DNA from: Monarcha castaneiventris obscurior | Taxonomy: Eukaryota; Chordata; Aves; Passeriformes; Monarchidae | Assembly: GCA_026261815.1 (NCBI GenBank) | Contig: JAMPIT010000484.1 | Coordinates: 7,724,501-7,788,500, forward strand | Length of the DNA: 64,000 nt | Reading direction: 5' to 3' | Shown here: piece by piece, positions 35,928 to 48,915 of the stretch | How the letters are laid out: every line of letters begins with the position of its first letter | Position numbering within the stretch: position 1 is the stretch's first letter | Made by a program: the position numbers and the translations under genes | Notes under the pieces: generated by a model | Told to the model about the DNA's origin: nothing | What the model saw: only the letters and a program-made list of their open reading frames with translations | Database searches by the model: none

Positions 35928-38614
35928 ACCACATTTGAAAGCTCTAAAAGGTCACATCAGTAAACAACAGGGATTCAGAGAGACAACTGCTAAATGTTCC
36001 CTATGCAATATAACAGTTTCTAAAAGAAAAGGAAAAATGGTGACATTAAGAAACACATTTCCTACTGTTTCAGACAGTATGGTTAAATTCAACCTCACAT
36101 CCTTATTTGACCTATGAAATTAAGCTATGTGTCTCCCAACTCACACACACACATTTTCATATAGTAAAAGTTTATATGAAAATGCCTCATTTGCTATTAG
36201 GAGTGACTTGTCTTCAGTTGGTTTCATGGGGACACAAAACAGGATCATCATCAGCCCAGCTCACCAATGAGAAAATGCCAAAGCAGCATTTTACCACAAT
36301 TCCCCAGACCTCTATTTTCGACTACTCTGACATTGTAAGAAAGAAGATTCAATTAAACAGATTCTTTAGGCTTACTCATCCAGCATTTTATGAACCATCT
36401 CACCTCTTATCAGGCTAAACCAGATATTTATTATAACAATAAGGAGATTTCATACTAATGTTTCACATTCACTGAAGCTAGAGATATTAAACAAGATCAT
36501 TTACCGCTGTCTGCTGCCATTTAAAAAACTGCATTCAGAAAACATGAGGTGTTCAAAGGTTAATTTGGATTAATGTCAATGGATTTTGCTAACTTCTCCC
36601 AGTCCTTGACTCCTGTGCTTCCTTGGGGACACAGGTCCCCTTCCATTTCACATGGAACAGAGCTCAGATGCTCGGAGATAGGAATGGCTCTGCCCTCACT
36701 CCATGCTCCAATGCTCTCATCCCAACCCAGTCCACTCAGTCCTTACAAACAGAATCTAAATAGCACCTGAGTTTTCAAGACATTCAGGTATAATAAAGCA
36801 GAGTAGACTTCTGGATTTCTTGGTAAGTCCTCATCACCTGGGTCAACCCGGAGGGCTTAGTCCAGGACCCATCACACCTGCTCTGAAGGGTTGAAATCAC
36901 AACTGTTGCTCCCCCCTTCCTGCACTAAAGGAGGGTCACACAGCCTCAGCACTTGTTATCACTGCCTTGTCCCTGCAGAGGGGAGTCACAAGGAAAGTTT
37001 CTGGGCACTTCCTTCACAGCTCCTGAAAATGAACAGGACAGACAGAGACCTAGCCCAAGGCTGGCCCGTCTGCGGCTGCTGAACCTGAGCACAAGCCACA
37101 GGGAAAGCACAACTGTCCCTACTGCACAAAGGGTTAAAAACCCCCAAGTTTAGCCAGAAAGCAAAAACCAACACCCCAGACTTTGCTCCACACTTAGCCA
37201 GGAACCATTCCCAGGCACTAACACACTACAATGAGGCAGGACCAAGAAACACATAAGGAAATACAAATTAAATTAAAATCTAACTCCAAATAGGGAATGA
37301 ATAACTACACTAAATTTAATAATGAATTTATTTGTCTCCCCTTCTTTAGAGAAGAGTAGATGAACAATATACAATGGGCCAGATAATGAGAAAGCCAGAT
37401 GGCTGGATCTTGTGGAATTTGGGAAACAAGATATGGGAGAAGCACACAGAGAGGGAAGAGCAATAGTATTTTAAAACCATTATGCTGCCAAAGACACATT
37501 TGAACATATTAAAAGCATATGCCTTTTCTTCTTAAAACAGTACCAGTTGCTAGGCCCCTGAATATAAATCATGCTGTCTATGCTTTAAGTACTAGCTTGG
37601 CATCTATTACTATAAAATAGCAAGTATCCATGCAGTAGGAAGACACTATTTTCATGTAAACCAATGTTACCTTTACATTTATTTTCCTTTTGCTAAATCT
37701 TCCACTTTTCTCCTATCAAACAAAACAAATCACACACTCTCATTTGCCCCACTGTATCTTGGTCCCTAACAGTGCTCCTGTTGGCACTGCAGTTACTTAT
37801 AGGAAACACCACATTCTTTTTTCCTCCAGCTGCTCGGCCATAGCTCAGCAAACAGGCTGATGTAGGATGTTCTTCACCAAAGTCAGTTTCAGGTTAAAAA
37901 TAAGCTGCACTTCAGTCCCAAAACACAGAACAAGTTTGCAGTGGCATTAGCTATGTATTTAGTAACACAGAGACGGTCGGTTTGTAAGTTGACACTCGAA
38001 ATTAAGTACAAGTTTCTTCCATGGGAAGCATTCTGGGTCAAGCTGACTGTGTGGGAGTGCAAGGTCGTCACCAGCACCATTTCATATCTCCCAGCGTGCA
38101 CTAAACTAATCATGACAGAGAGGGACCGAACACTCTCCCTGCTCCCCACACCCCCACACTCCCCAGCTGCTGCCCCAAGAAGAGGGAGACTGCACCAGGA
38201 ACAAAGGACACTTCTGCAGACAGCTCTGGGTTAAAAGCTGTTTCCAGAGAAAACAACTGTAGCCGGGGAGGAGGCTGAAGGAGGAAGGTGGGGCAGTACA
38301 CAGGGTTTCTGTTTTGTAGGGAGATGTGCACAGCAGGGTACAGGAAAGAGCACACTTGGCTGCCCAGTGCACAAATTGCTTTGGTGGCTCCTAAAGTGCT
38401 TAAACTGTGTAAATGTCCTCAGACAGCAATGCAAATTACACTGGTATGCAAGGGTTGTCCCACTGTGGCAATTGCAGGAGAAATTCATGTTCAAAGCCTC
38501 TCTCTGAGCTAGTGAGCAGTGAAACGAATCTCACTTTTGCAGGGAACGGAAAGTGGAAAGCAGGTACTTATCTGGCTAAGAGGATAATTCTACAGCACAA
38601 GAAACATAAAGCAG

Positions 38615-38710
38615 ATGTGGTAGCCTGGCATTAATATTATTAATGTACTGTGGCCTATATGGCTCCATTAGCATTGGGCTTCAGTGGGCCAGACGGTCTC
38701 CAAACACACA
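38615..38710. promoter_or_regulatory. Candidate conserved noncoding element
   Basis: It contains a symmetrical CATTAAT-ATT-ATTAATG element at 38629-38645 (7-bp arms, homeodomain-type cores in opposite orientation) followed by 'ggctccattagcattggg'. No repeat and no covering open frame. A paired homeodomain site is plausible, but nothing here proves use. Confidence 0.27.
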
Positions 38711-39017
38711 AGAGGAAAGCTCTGGTACAACAATGAACTCTGCAGAAGGAAGTGCCATGCAAGGCAATCTCTAAGGTATCACTCTTTTATTCAGTGCTTG
38801 TGTCTTTTAGAAGGCAAGAAATGAATGATGACTTCAGAAAGCATCTAAAACCCAAAGCAAAAACAGCTTCTCTTTTTCAAAGCCTTTCTCTTCCCAATTT
38901 ACAAAGAGCATTTTCTTTCCCCTTCTGCAGAAATCCCACATTATAAATCTATGGCAGCAAGACACATCTGGCCATCCGGGAATGTGCCCAGCCAGCAGAG
39001 CAGCTCAACCACCACAT

Positions 39018-39063
39018 ATTCCAACCCCATATTTAACTTAATTCCAACCCCATTCTTAACTTA
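39018..39063 (+). repeat. 23-bp tandem duplication
   Basis: Two adjacent 23-bp copies, each starting 'attccaacccca' and ending 'ttaactta', differ at two positions. A local duplication by slippage, with no wider array. Confidence 0.92.
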
Positions 39064-39397
39064 ACCATCAAATACTTTCCAATGCCAGAGAGCATTTACT
39101 GCCAGAAAACTATTTTCTGCTTTGCACTCATCGTTCAAATAAGCAAGAGAAGAGAAGAAAAGCATTCAGTTCTGGAAATCCAGAAATCAGAGAAAAAATT
39201 ATGTGCTCTTTTTAAAAACATGCATATCTGAGCATCATATAACACATTTTAGTGGTGGTGATGCCGGGATGTTTAATTTTCTTTTTTAAACTAACTGAAA
39301 GCAGGAGCTGTCCTTGACAAATCAAGCATGGAATACGCTGAACCACGAACATGCTGGAGGCGAAGCTCACTTCCCCCGAACTGGTTCTTAGTAAGAA

Positions 39398-39437
39398 GTT
39401 TCTGGCTGCCTTGGGAGGTTTCTGGCTGCCTTGGGCA
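39398..39437 (+). repeat. 20-bp tandem duplication
   Basis: Two adjacent 20-bp copies beginning 'gtttctggctgccttggg' match at 18 of 20 positions. It lies only 335 bp from another small tandem duplication. Confidence 0.93.
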
Positions 39438-41458
39438 CACATGGCTAACAGTTTCTGTTTAATAAAATGAAACAATTTCTTCTAAATTTGAAATCCTGAA
39501 AATTTTCAATGACAGCGCTTTTATCTTCAAATCATTCTCTGCATGTCTTGCAATCTTGACCTCATGCTTCATCACTGTGATTAAAATTGCCAAACTGGCA
39601 GATACTGGGAATTTTGTCAAGTGCTGAATCACTTTATTCTACTATAGGACAATGAAAAAGCTGTCACAAAATTATTTCACATCCTATTGCGCAGAGATGG
39701 AAGTTTTAGTCTCTGTTCCTGTCTAGTCATCCACAGCCCTGAACACCCCAAACAGCAAGAAGAAATATACGGTCCTCTGTCCCTGCAATACCATGTGGAT
39801 GTCCCCATGTATCAGTGTGCCCTAAATGTACTTAGTACTTATTGTTCCTCAGACTAAAGGTTTCAGAAATTAGGTAGGCATTTATATACTTTCCCAGATC
39901 ACACTGCATGATTCACATGCAAAAATGCTTTGATATTTTGTAAAGTTGTGGTTATGTTTAGTTTGCATTCCTGAAATAGTTTTATGACCTACACTCATCA
40001 GCAGATACAAAATGAAAAGATTCCGGAGAAAGTTCAAAACATTTTTTGTGCAGCACAACTAAATATTTGTCCCTTTCATTCCATCGCTTCTTTCCTTAAG
40101 GGCACAGACAATCATCTCTAACTGAAGATCTGGCCTTCTTTTAACCTATGCTTAAGTCCATTATTCTCAACATTGACTTAACATCGGGTCTACTCTCGGG
40201 CCCATTCCTTCAAATATTTTTACATGAGGAGTTGGTGTCTTTGCCCTTCTTTGTTACAAGAAAACTTTTGAGTTCAAATACCATTAAGTTCACCAGAGAA
40301 CTTCAAGTGGCACAGTGCACTAAACTCATTCATATAAAAAGGGTAAAAGGATAAAACAACTTACACATTACTATCATCATCTCAAACCATTAATTGTGGT
40401 AAGTAATTTAAAACAGGAAGCTTATCTGTCTTCATCTTGAAGAAATTTAGGAGAATCTGTGCTTTCCTGTTAAAGGGTGTTGTCCAAAACTGCTCAACAG
40501 AAGTCTGCAAAAATAATCTTTCTCCTTCGTTTGAAAAGCAGTGCTTGGAGCTTTTCCCATTAAAAAAGGAAATGGGCTTGACTGAAGTGCAAACCCTTTG
40601 TACTCTTCAAAGAATACAAACAACCAAATAACCTAAACCTTTTTTGGGGGAGTCAAGGGAAAAGAAGGGAAGAGCTTATAACATGGGATGACTGGATTTT
40701 TATCTTGATGCCATAGGGAGACTCAAATATGCAGTCTGACTAATAATTGTTTTACTTAGCCTCACTAAAGTAATTAGTTTAATGTATAAAATAGTTAGTT
40801 GGCAAAGAGACAGGAATTTTCTGGTTTAAATACAACAATGAAATGAAACTTTCCCAAATAACTCCTAATCTTTAAAGATAAATCTGCTATCTAGGTTTAC
40901 ACTAGCAGAATACAAAATGGTTTCCTGAGATATTCTGGACAGTAACTATGTGTTATAAAGGAGCTGCTAGACAAGAGCCATTTTTTATTTTAAATTACCT
41001 CAGCCAGTCACCTCTCTGCATTCTGAGGTTTCTCTTGCTGCTATTCTTTCTCTGGTTTAAATGCTCCAGGTGGTTTTCATCATCCTGGTCTTGCTCTTCA
41101 GAAACATAGGATGCTGCAGCCAGGAATGGAAGATGACCCCAAGTCAGGAAAGGGGCCAGCACCCACATGGTCCTAGAGAAATCTGCTGCTTAAGCACAGA
41201 AGGCTGGGTCTGTGCATGTGGATGTCTGAGACAGGGGGGTGACACAGACCTGACTTCTACAGCAGCAGCCACAGCAGAGGCTACACGTAGTGCAAAGGAA
41301 GACTCCTGGCACACATCAGATTTCTCCTGAGCTGTTCCCCCCAGCTCACACATCCCTCTTTGCTAAGAATAAATGTACTCATTTTCTGCCAGCCACCCTT
41401 TCAGCCAAAGGGAATCCCAACACATTCCCACCACTACACAGGAGAGATCATGTCTTCC

Positions 41459-41490
41459 AAAAAAAAAAAAATACCCAAAACAAACAAACA
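41459..41490 (+). repeat. A13 run with AAAC units
   Basis: Thirteen A followed by AAAAC and CAAA units. Simple low-complexity sequence. Confidence 0.85.
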
Positions 41491-42133
41491 GAAAAATCTC
41501 AGCAGAAAGAGACTACCTCTGTTGGGTATAAAATGACTAAAAGAAAAGCTAAAGAGTGTCCAGGAAGAGGGCCAGCCATAGCTGAGAAGTATAATCTGGA
41601 ACTTGGAATCAGGGGTACTTTTGCTGCCAAACATATGTCACGAGCTGTTCCAGTGACTGTCTGTCTGTTCTTCTCTAGGAGACAGCTAAAGAAGGCAGTC
41701 AGGTCTCTGCAAACATTCTTTCAGTTTTGACCTAGAGACTGCAAAGCAAAGGGATTATTCCATTTGCATGAAGATTGTGCTTGAGGCAGTTAGGAAAAAC
41801 TGCAGCAATGAAATTCTAATCTGATGATGTATTTATAGCTGAAACATGGCTTGCAAATAAGAATTTAAAAACATTTTAAAAGAGTCTTGAAACAGGGACA
41901 ATTTCATACATTTCATATGTTTTCATAAAGACACAGCACCATAAAAAATTAATCATAAAACTGGTGACAAAGACAACTGATTAGTTCATCATCTTCATTT
42001 CCTGCCATGGCAAAATTTTTCTCCAGAGTATATTTAAAAGCACATTCTGGACCTTAAAAAATTAGTTACCCGTACAACTATGTACGACATAGCAAGAATA
42101 AGTGGTTTCTTGCACTGAAATGGTCTAAAAATT

Positions 42134-42155
42134 AAGAAAGAAAGAAAGAAAAAAA
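42134..42155 (+). repeat. (GAAA)n microsatellite
   Basis: Four GAAA units running into an A tract. Confidence 0.85.
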
Positions 42156-44369
42156 TTAAGATCTTTCTTGCCATGGATCTCTTTTTGCTACGAAATCCCA
42201 AAATGCACGATTCTGGGGTACTGCAGCTGCTAGAAAGTCTGTTCAGGTTGCAGAGCCAGCCCATTTCACAGTGTTATGAGAAGCATGTGGACACTGAAAC
42301 AGCAAAGGACTTTAAAGGACTCCAGTGAATGGGAAGTCTAACATTTTTAGAGAGTAATATATTGATAATTATTTGGTTTAATCAACTGGTCTGGTTTCTG
42401 CACTTAACTTTAACCCCTTACTCCTACTGCTCATCAAAACAGCTCTTTAAACAACTTATACAAATCCCTGCAATGTGTAGTGGTTCTTCCTGACCCCCTG
42501 GTCCACAGACATTACAGGTTACAAGTCCACCTCCTCCAGCCTTTTTATGTCACTGTCTTCATTTTGGGAATGAGAGAAGGATCTAACACTTGGTGTATTT
42601 AATCACTTCACCAGCAAGCATCTTACTCATATTCTTTGATTTGTTTCAACCTCTGCACTGCTGTGCAACAAAGCATTATCTGACAAATGGACTGAACAAG
42701 GTCTCTGCTCACAAGGACAATGCAGGGCAGGTCTCCCCACCTTGCCCTCCAAATACATCCCTGGGGTGCCCCTGCCCTTTCAGCAGGACCCATAAGATCA
42801 GTGAAACACAGTCTGTACTCCACGGCTCCTTCCTTGGGCAAAAGCTGTAAAGGAAAGGGCCAGGTTCTGCCTGATTTCAAGTCAATAGCAACGCAACTGC
42901 TTCACTGAGAGGGAAAAACCCACAGTGCCAGACCTCTTCTCCTCAGTGTGTATTTGACAGTGCTCTTGTACATCTTTATTGAGTTTCCACCAGGCACAGA
43001 AGTGATTTGGAGTACCCTGGAAATCCTGTAAACAAAGTAGTTCTAAGATTTTGGCTTTTGTTGTGACAAAGCAAAGCCGGAAGACAGGCAACTAAAAGAA
43101 GTTAAAGGTATTTTAAAAAGAGGTATGTCTAGGATATTTCTGTTGTCAGCTTTCATTTAAATCCCTAGACACTGTTAAATAGCAGGCATTCCACTATGTG
43201 AAAAATACATACAGGATATGAATGTTTTTCCTAATCATGTAAGGGGTTCACACTCTCTTTCTTAAAAAGAACATTCTTGCTGTCTTTGATGTTGTAAATC
43301 TTATTATGTAAAACAGACTGTTGTGTAAAATAAACGATGGCACATGATCCTGCAAGTAGCTTAGTACCCATAAGTCGTTTTAAAGCCAGCAGGAGGAAAG
43401 GCATTCGGCATCAAGCAAATTTCTACTGTGAACTTGTACTAGACAGTTGCTGAATGAAAAACCTCCTGAGAGAATAAAATTTAATGTAAACACAACTTGC
43501 CCAAATCACAAGCTGGCATGCTTGAGAGAAAGTGTGAGTGCAGGAAAAATTGCACAGATCTTTCAATTGCTCAGGAAAGGGCTAAGCTACGAGGAAGACT
43601 GTTCGTCTTCAAAACCAATGCAGTAAGAAACTAGCTCACCATCAGCTTTGCACTGTAATCCTTAGTGAGCCATGGAGAAGACAGGGATCTCACAAACAGG
43701 GGAAATATATGAAGTCACTGTCGTGAGGGGCTCACAAGGTGATTTCTTTCACCAATACCAGCAGTTGTGTGATGACTACAATGAAAGCTCTTGAACTCCA
43801 GAACCATGGACGCCAGTGGCAAAGCTTCCAGTGGTGTATGGAGGACCAGGTTTAAGGAGAATGCAGTATTTCCTGTGAAAACTGATGTACTGATTTCTCT
43901 CTCAGCTGATGCTAAGCTTGGAAGAAAAGCTGTTGCATGACATTCATGCACTCGTCATGTTTTCCTCAGAGTCAAGGATTTTCAGTGGCATAATAGTAGT
44001 TAATCCTCTATGTTCTGCCAAACATTTCTCCTCTATAGAGTATACAAAGAGGCACAATTAGAGCAAGTTGCTCTATTAAGAACTGGAGTAGAGCCATCAA
44101 TTCATTTTTACTGTCCTCACACTGATAACGGCTGCCCCCCTTCTGCTGCAGTTGGCCCGATGTGAGACGACTTGAACAACCTACCAAATTGTCCATCTTT
44201 TTCTCTTTCCTCTAACAGGACCCCAGACACTTTCTGAAAGGATAAATATTGTGAATCTTCACCTTTCAATGTGTGCCACAGCAGGAGATCAGGACCCTGC
44301 CACAAGCAGTGAACTGGTATTTACCCTGCTCCATGGAAACAACTTATGCCAAGCAGGTATTTATTTTTA

Positions 44370-44560
44370 GCTGGTCACTTGGCATAAAAATGGCCACATC
44401 GTGTTTATTTGCATTTTTAGCTTAATTACCTCTACCTCCTGTTATACTTGAGGGAGTTCTAATAAGATGTTAAGAGAGAAGCCGTTCCCTATGTACATTG
44501 CCTCAGGTTAGTTCGATGCCCCATTAGCCCATCTAATGGTTTCTCATCTGAAAGCTGTGC
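44370..44560. promoter_or_regulatory. Candidate conserved noncoding element with FOX/POU composite
   Basis: A repeat-free block with overlapping motif matches: a forkhead-like TGTTTATTTGC at 44402-44412 overlaps an exact POU octamer ATTTGCAT at 44407-44414. A homeodomain core 'cttaattacc' follows about 7 bp later, and 'aaaatggccac' (YY1-like) precedes it. Further right are 'ccccattagcccatctaat' cores. Forkhead and POU motifs are known to pair in vertebrate enhancers. The overlap and density make this the best enhancer candidate in the window, but neither conservation nor activity is visible here. Confidence 0.35.
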
Positions 44561-44847
44561 GTGGGCATCCTGAAGTCAATGTAAAGAAAAGCACAGAGAC
44601 TGAGGGAATAGAACTCGTCTTCCGGGACCTTACGTATTCAGTCAGGCACTTTTTGCTAGTAACAATATTGTTGATCGGAGTTAAAACCTCACCCCAGTCA
44701 AAATATTAATAGATACCACCTACTCAGAAAGGTAAAGAAACCATAGTTGATTTAGAGAAAAGTAGAAAATCAAAACACAACACATTACCTATCTCAGGAC
44801 ACTTTCTCCCATGGTAGAAACACCTTTTCCCATGGTGCTTCTACTAG

Positions 44848-44864
44848 GTGGTAGAAACTACCAC
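44848..44864 (+). repeat. Perfect hairpin, 7-bp stem
   Basis: GTGGTAG and CTACCAC arms are separated by AAA. A related 'catggtagaaacacc' word lies about 45 bp upstream, and 'ttcccatggtg' follows it, so this is a small patch of locally duplicated and inverted sequence. Too short a stem for a microRNA precursor. Confidence 0.85.
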
Positions 44865-45987
44865 GTTTTGTTATTTGAATTCTTACATAGCAACTTCATT
44901 GCATTGCTCTCAGATACAACATAGGTACTTTTTTTCCTCTGCTTTCAGTAATGGAATCCTTCTGGTTCTACTGTTGTAACAGATCCCATTCAATGGTGCT
45001 TATGACCAAGACTAAGCTGTTTATAACTGATATTTCCCACAGAGAACCACAGCAGGAATTGACTTTGTTCCTCATCTATTCTCCCGGCTCTGTGAAATAA
45101 CTGACCAACCCCACCACCTTCTCACATTTCACTGAACAGACCAAGTGGGAATAGCAGAAAACATGACATGTTTAATATTCACTGTCCTATTGTCCAGCAG
45201 TGAATAACTGAACTATTAAGCTCAGCTCAGGAAGGAGAGAGGAGAAGGAGGTTCTTTGACCTGCAGCAGGCAGAGGACTGGAACATCCTTGCTACCAACC
45301 ACCAAGTTCAGAGCTGTGCTCTGAATGTTATCCTTCTGCAAGGCTTAGGATATTACTGCACTGTCCTTCAGCTCAGTGCAGGAGGAAATAGCAAGATGGG
45401 CCAGAAGCCCAGAGCTCTGGTTCGTGACTTGGCTCGTGAATATAAACATGAACTGCTGCTGCCAGTCAGAGCCCTCACACTACAGAGCAGCCAAGGACCA
45501 GTCCTGCTCCCTTCTTCCAGCTCTGGGGCAGCACTGACAGTGCCCAGGAGAGCAGAAGGGGCAACCATGCCTTCAGCTGTCATCTCCACGTTTAGGGAGG
45601 GTATCTGGGCAATAGTCCACAAGTCAGAACAGTGAGAGCTGTGGTTTCCACCCTCTGCAATCACTCCAAAACTTCTTCTCTGCCGCCTGACTCTGAGAAA
45701 GGAGAGAGGAATGTGGCAGTGAGCAGGGCACAACTTTCTGAGGACAAGATTCAGTGGTATACATGTTTTCTGTATTCTGACAAGGGTGGTAACACCACCC
45801 TGCCTCCTAAATTATATAACATGAATATAAGTTCATTTCCTTATTTAAAAGCTCCCCTGATTTCAAACTGTTTTTAAAGTAACTGTGATCAAGAACGTGA
45901 AAGTACAGTTCTAAATCTACTGAGGTGCTCGCCCTACTTACAATGTATGTCTTTCCAGAGAATTCAGCTTATTTACTAAGGTATTAC

Positions 45988-46030
45988 AACAAAAACAAAA
46001 CAAAACCAAACCAAAGAAAAAAAACCAAAG
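45988..46030 (+). repeat. A/C low-complexity segment
   Basis: AAAAC, AAACC and A8 units in tandem. No transposon body recognised. Confidence 0.85.
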
Positions 46031-46202
46031 CAGGAACATGGCAGCCCCATGTTCTTTAATTCATTTGAAACAAACCCACTTATATATTTAAGCATCACTC
46101 GTAGGACAACCCAATTCATCCACATAAAACACTTACTAACTGCTATTAAGTCAACAAATTTATAGATTACCAGTTCATTATTTATGCCAGTAGGAGAAAA
46201 AT

Positions 46203-46238
46203 AACAATCAAGATGCATTTAACAATCAAGATACATTA
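46203..46238 (+). repeat. 18-bp tandem duplication
   Basis: Two adjacent copies of an 18-bp word starting 'aacaatcaagat'; they differ at two positions. A local slippage duplication. Confidence 0.92.
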
Positions 46239-48650
46239 TTCAAAGTATAATTGCACACGTAGGGTGTGACCTTCACAATAAGAAGCACCTCCAGCACTAA
46301 GTGGTTTGGGTGTGAGCAGTCAACAGAATCACTAAACCCCAAACATTCCAATAAGCCAAACCACCAGCAGCATGGCTCCCTCCTGGCAAGTAAGTATTTT
46401 TCCTGTTATAATTACTTATGGGGAAAGAAATAAAGCACTCATTCCAATCATACTGAGGTTTGAAAATAAATTTTTCATCTTTATCACTCCAAATTACCTC
46501 CCACACCCTCAGATCCATCAATATAATGCTTTATGTTCTTCCACAAATCTTGCATGTTACTTTCTCTTGGGTAATTGCTCATGGGGCCTAAAAAAAATAT
46601 AGAATATTTTGCTTCATGCAGACCACCTCACATACCCTGACTAATGTTTTGATAAATTGCAACATGTACAACATTTCCAAGACAAAACCTAGCAACAACA
46701 ATATATTCCTGTTTCTTCTTAATTTCCTATTTTTTTGACTCAGAATTAAATGGAATGGTGCAATAAGAGAAACACTTCCTAGACATCAATTCAAAATGTC
46801 ATCGAACTGTTTTTGCAGTGTTTTTGAAAACACAAACATAGCAAAGTTGAAAATAGAGACTAGTAACATTATCCAATGTTTTTACTGAAAAACCAGGCAA
46901 AAATTATTTTCGAATAACAGTTACTTCAAAGGAAAAGTAACATGAACATTTAAAATACACTCCAAAAAACAAACAGTTTTAAGTTTCTCTTTCTTATCTA
47001 GCTTTCCTGGATATTTCTGCACTATTAGCAGTAATACAATTTACCTTTAAATATTGTAAATGGAAAAAAATCAGGATTTTTTTAGACAAATGAATTAAAG
47101 AGGGCTCATTGGTAGATGGGACAAAAATTCAGGCGGGGACATGATGATACTATGATCTTCTGCAATATGTAGCACAGGATAGCTCTAAGTAAAATACAAA
47201 AATCACCAGTTTAAATGTATGAATATAAAGCAGCAGACATGTTGAGACTGGCAGAAATACACATAAATGCAATGAGAGCCAAAATCTGCCTGTTTGGTTT
47301 CTGGGAGCTGGTCAGATATTTATGCTAATACAGAACAACCTTGGGTATGTGAATGTCACAGACACAGGATGTGTGTGGAGAGTTGAGGTTTTGGAGAACC
47401 GAGGTAATTGTCAGAGTAATTAACCAATGTCAGGGGACATGACCATGTTCCAAATAACAGGGGAGGTTAAATAATCGAATGCTGCTGTCTTACCACTTAT
47501 CTTACAGAATACTGTAAAGGTTTTTATTGAAAAGCTTTTACTGAAAAGGGGTTTAAGATCAAATGAGAAGAGAGACCATTAATTTCACATGCAAAAAGGA
47601 CTGCTGCAAGGCATTTTGTGCCAAACCACACAGTGTTCATCTGCCAGACAACAGAATAGTGGTTTGTACCTTGTAAAGTGAATCCCTCCCTCTGGAGAAT
47701 TTACCATATACATCCTCCCTTCAGCAGCAGGAGCTACAGCAGCACTTACCCAGCTCCCCTAATCCCAGAACAAGGTCCAAGGGTAAGAGCCCACCAGCTT
47801 TCCTTTGCATCATCAAAATCAAGGCTCCCTGCATCACCTCACGTGCTGAATTTGCTGGTTGCAGCCTCATATCGTCCTTCAGAAACACCCTGCAGAGTCT
47901 GGAATTTTCTGGACCAAGGCTGTAAATGTTATTTAGAATAACAAAAGCTGATCAGGAACAAGCTGGATGATAGAGCTTTGCCAATAGGCAGGTGGTACAA
48001 AGTTAATACCTGTTCTAACTGTGCACAAATTCAGCCTGGGCCAAGCATGATGCTGCAACTGCAAGCCTGGCCTCGAGGCCAAAATTCTCTCAGTCTCTCT
48101 CCAATCCAATGGTCTGTGTTAAAAGAAGTGTGAGTGACTCCCAGGCCATGTTCCTACACTGAAGAAGACATTCCCAACTGTGGCTTTACACATGTGAATG
48201 TTTTCTGTAGTCTTCAGCTCACATCACAGGGTGAGTGCTGCAGTTTTCCATCTCTCTCCGCTTTAGTTCAGTTACCTCTTTTGTTCAGTATTCCTGAAAC
48301 ATTTGCAGTAATAGCAGCAGAACAGCATCTACACCATTGTGCCTATTTTATAAGGCAATAATCCACTTCCGTCCTTGAGATAAACTACAAGAGGGAACAA
48401 GGGCTGGGTTATTGGCTTGTAAAGCAGTGTGATGACAGGAATACTGTCTAAATTAATGTCATTTAACACTTTATACCACAATTGCAGAGGTCCCACCTCA
48501 AGCGTTAATAATGCATTTTGCTTTTTAACGTGCCACATGGGAAAAGACGGACTTCTGACATCCAAGGATTGTGTCAGTAAAACATAACTAATTGGAGCAA
48601 TATGCAAGAACAAAACAGCACACCTTGATTGTTCTTAAGAACGGTTCAGT

Positions 48651-48698
48651 CACTTCACCCTCTCACCCCATCCTAACCCCTCCCCTGCCCTCCCAAAC
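48651..48698 (+). repeat. C-rich pyrimidine tract
   Basis: About 48 bp dominated by C and T, with several CCCC blocks and few purines. The minus strand is correspondingly G-rich with runs of four G. Confidence 0.75.
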
Positions 48699-48898
48699 AC
48701 AGTCTTTTTTGTTCTTCACATCATTAATTTCTGAACAGTATGAGGAGCTAAAAATGTAACTCCCTCATTACCTTTTTTGTGCTAAAAAATTTTTGTGTAT
48801 ATGCATTACCTCTCCTGAGCTACCTTGTTCTCATTCATATATTCGATCCCATTTATCAATGTAAGAAACTGAAGCTTAACAAAGGAATCACATGCATG

Positions 48899-48915
48899 AA
48901 AAAAAAAAAAAAAAA
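48899..48915 (+). repeat. A17 homopolymer
   Basis: Uninterrupted run of 17 A. The preceding 50 bp loosely resemble the reverse complement of a MIR core, but not strongly enough to annotate. Confidence 0.92.

Larger units (their letters stand above)
33901..39000. other. Noncoding stretch with moderately GC-rich patches
   Basis: GC rises at about 34400-35100, 36590-37100 and 38100-38300, which produces overlapping short open frames on both strands. None has a recognisable domain or plausible exon structure. CpG stays sparse, so these are not CpG-island promoters. An exact POU octamer is at 38429-38436. Confidence 0.65.
39001..44369. other. Unique noncoding stretch
   Basis: No gene recognised. 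It contains two small tandem duplications (39018-39063 and 39398-39437), an A13 run with AAAC units (41459-41490), a GAAA repeat (42134-42155) and an exact POU octamer at 41762-41769. The 146-codon plus-strand frame at 41290-41730 is partly made of the A-run and is not called. Confidence 0.7.

Noticed and set aside
41290..41730. 146-codon plus-strand frame
   Set aside because: It runs through an A13/AAAC low-complexity segment (giving Lys/Asn/Gln-rich sequence) and shows no family similarity.
45368..45733. 121-codon minus-strand frame in a GC-richer patch
   Set aside because: No recognisable domain, overlapped by plus-strand frames, and explained by local composition.
48845..48900. Possible reverse-complement MIR core ('catttatcaatgtaagaaac')
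   Set aside because: Similarity is limited to about 45 bases with several gaps, and the flank is an A17 run without further MIR sequence. It could be real but is too weak to annotate.
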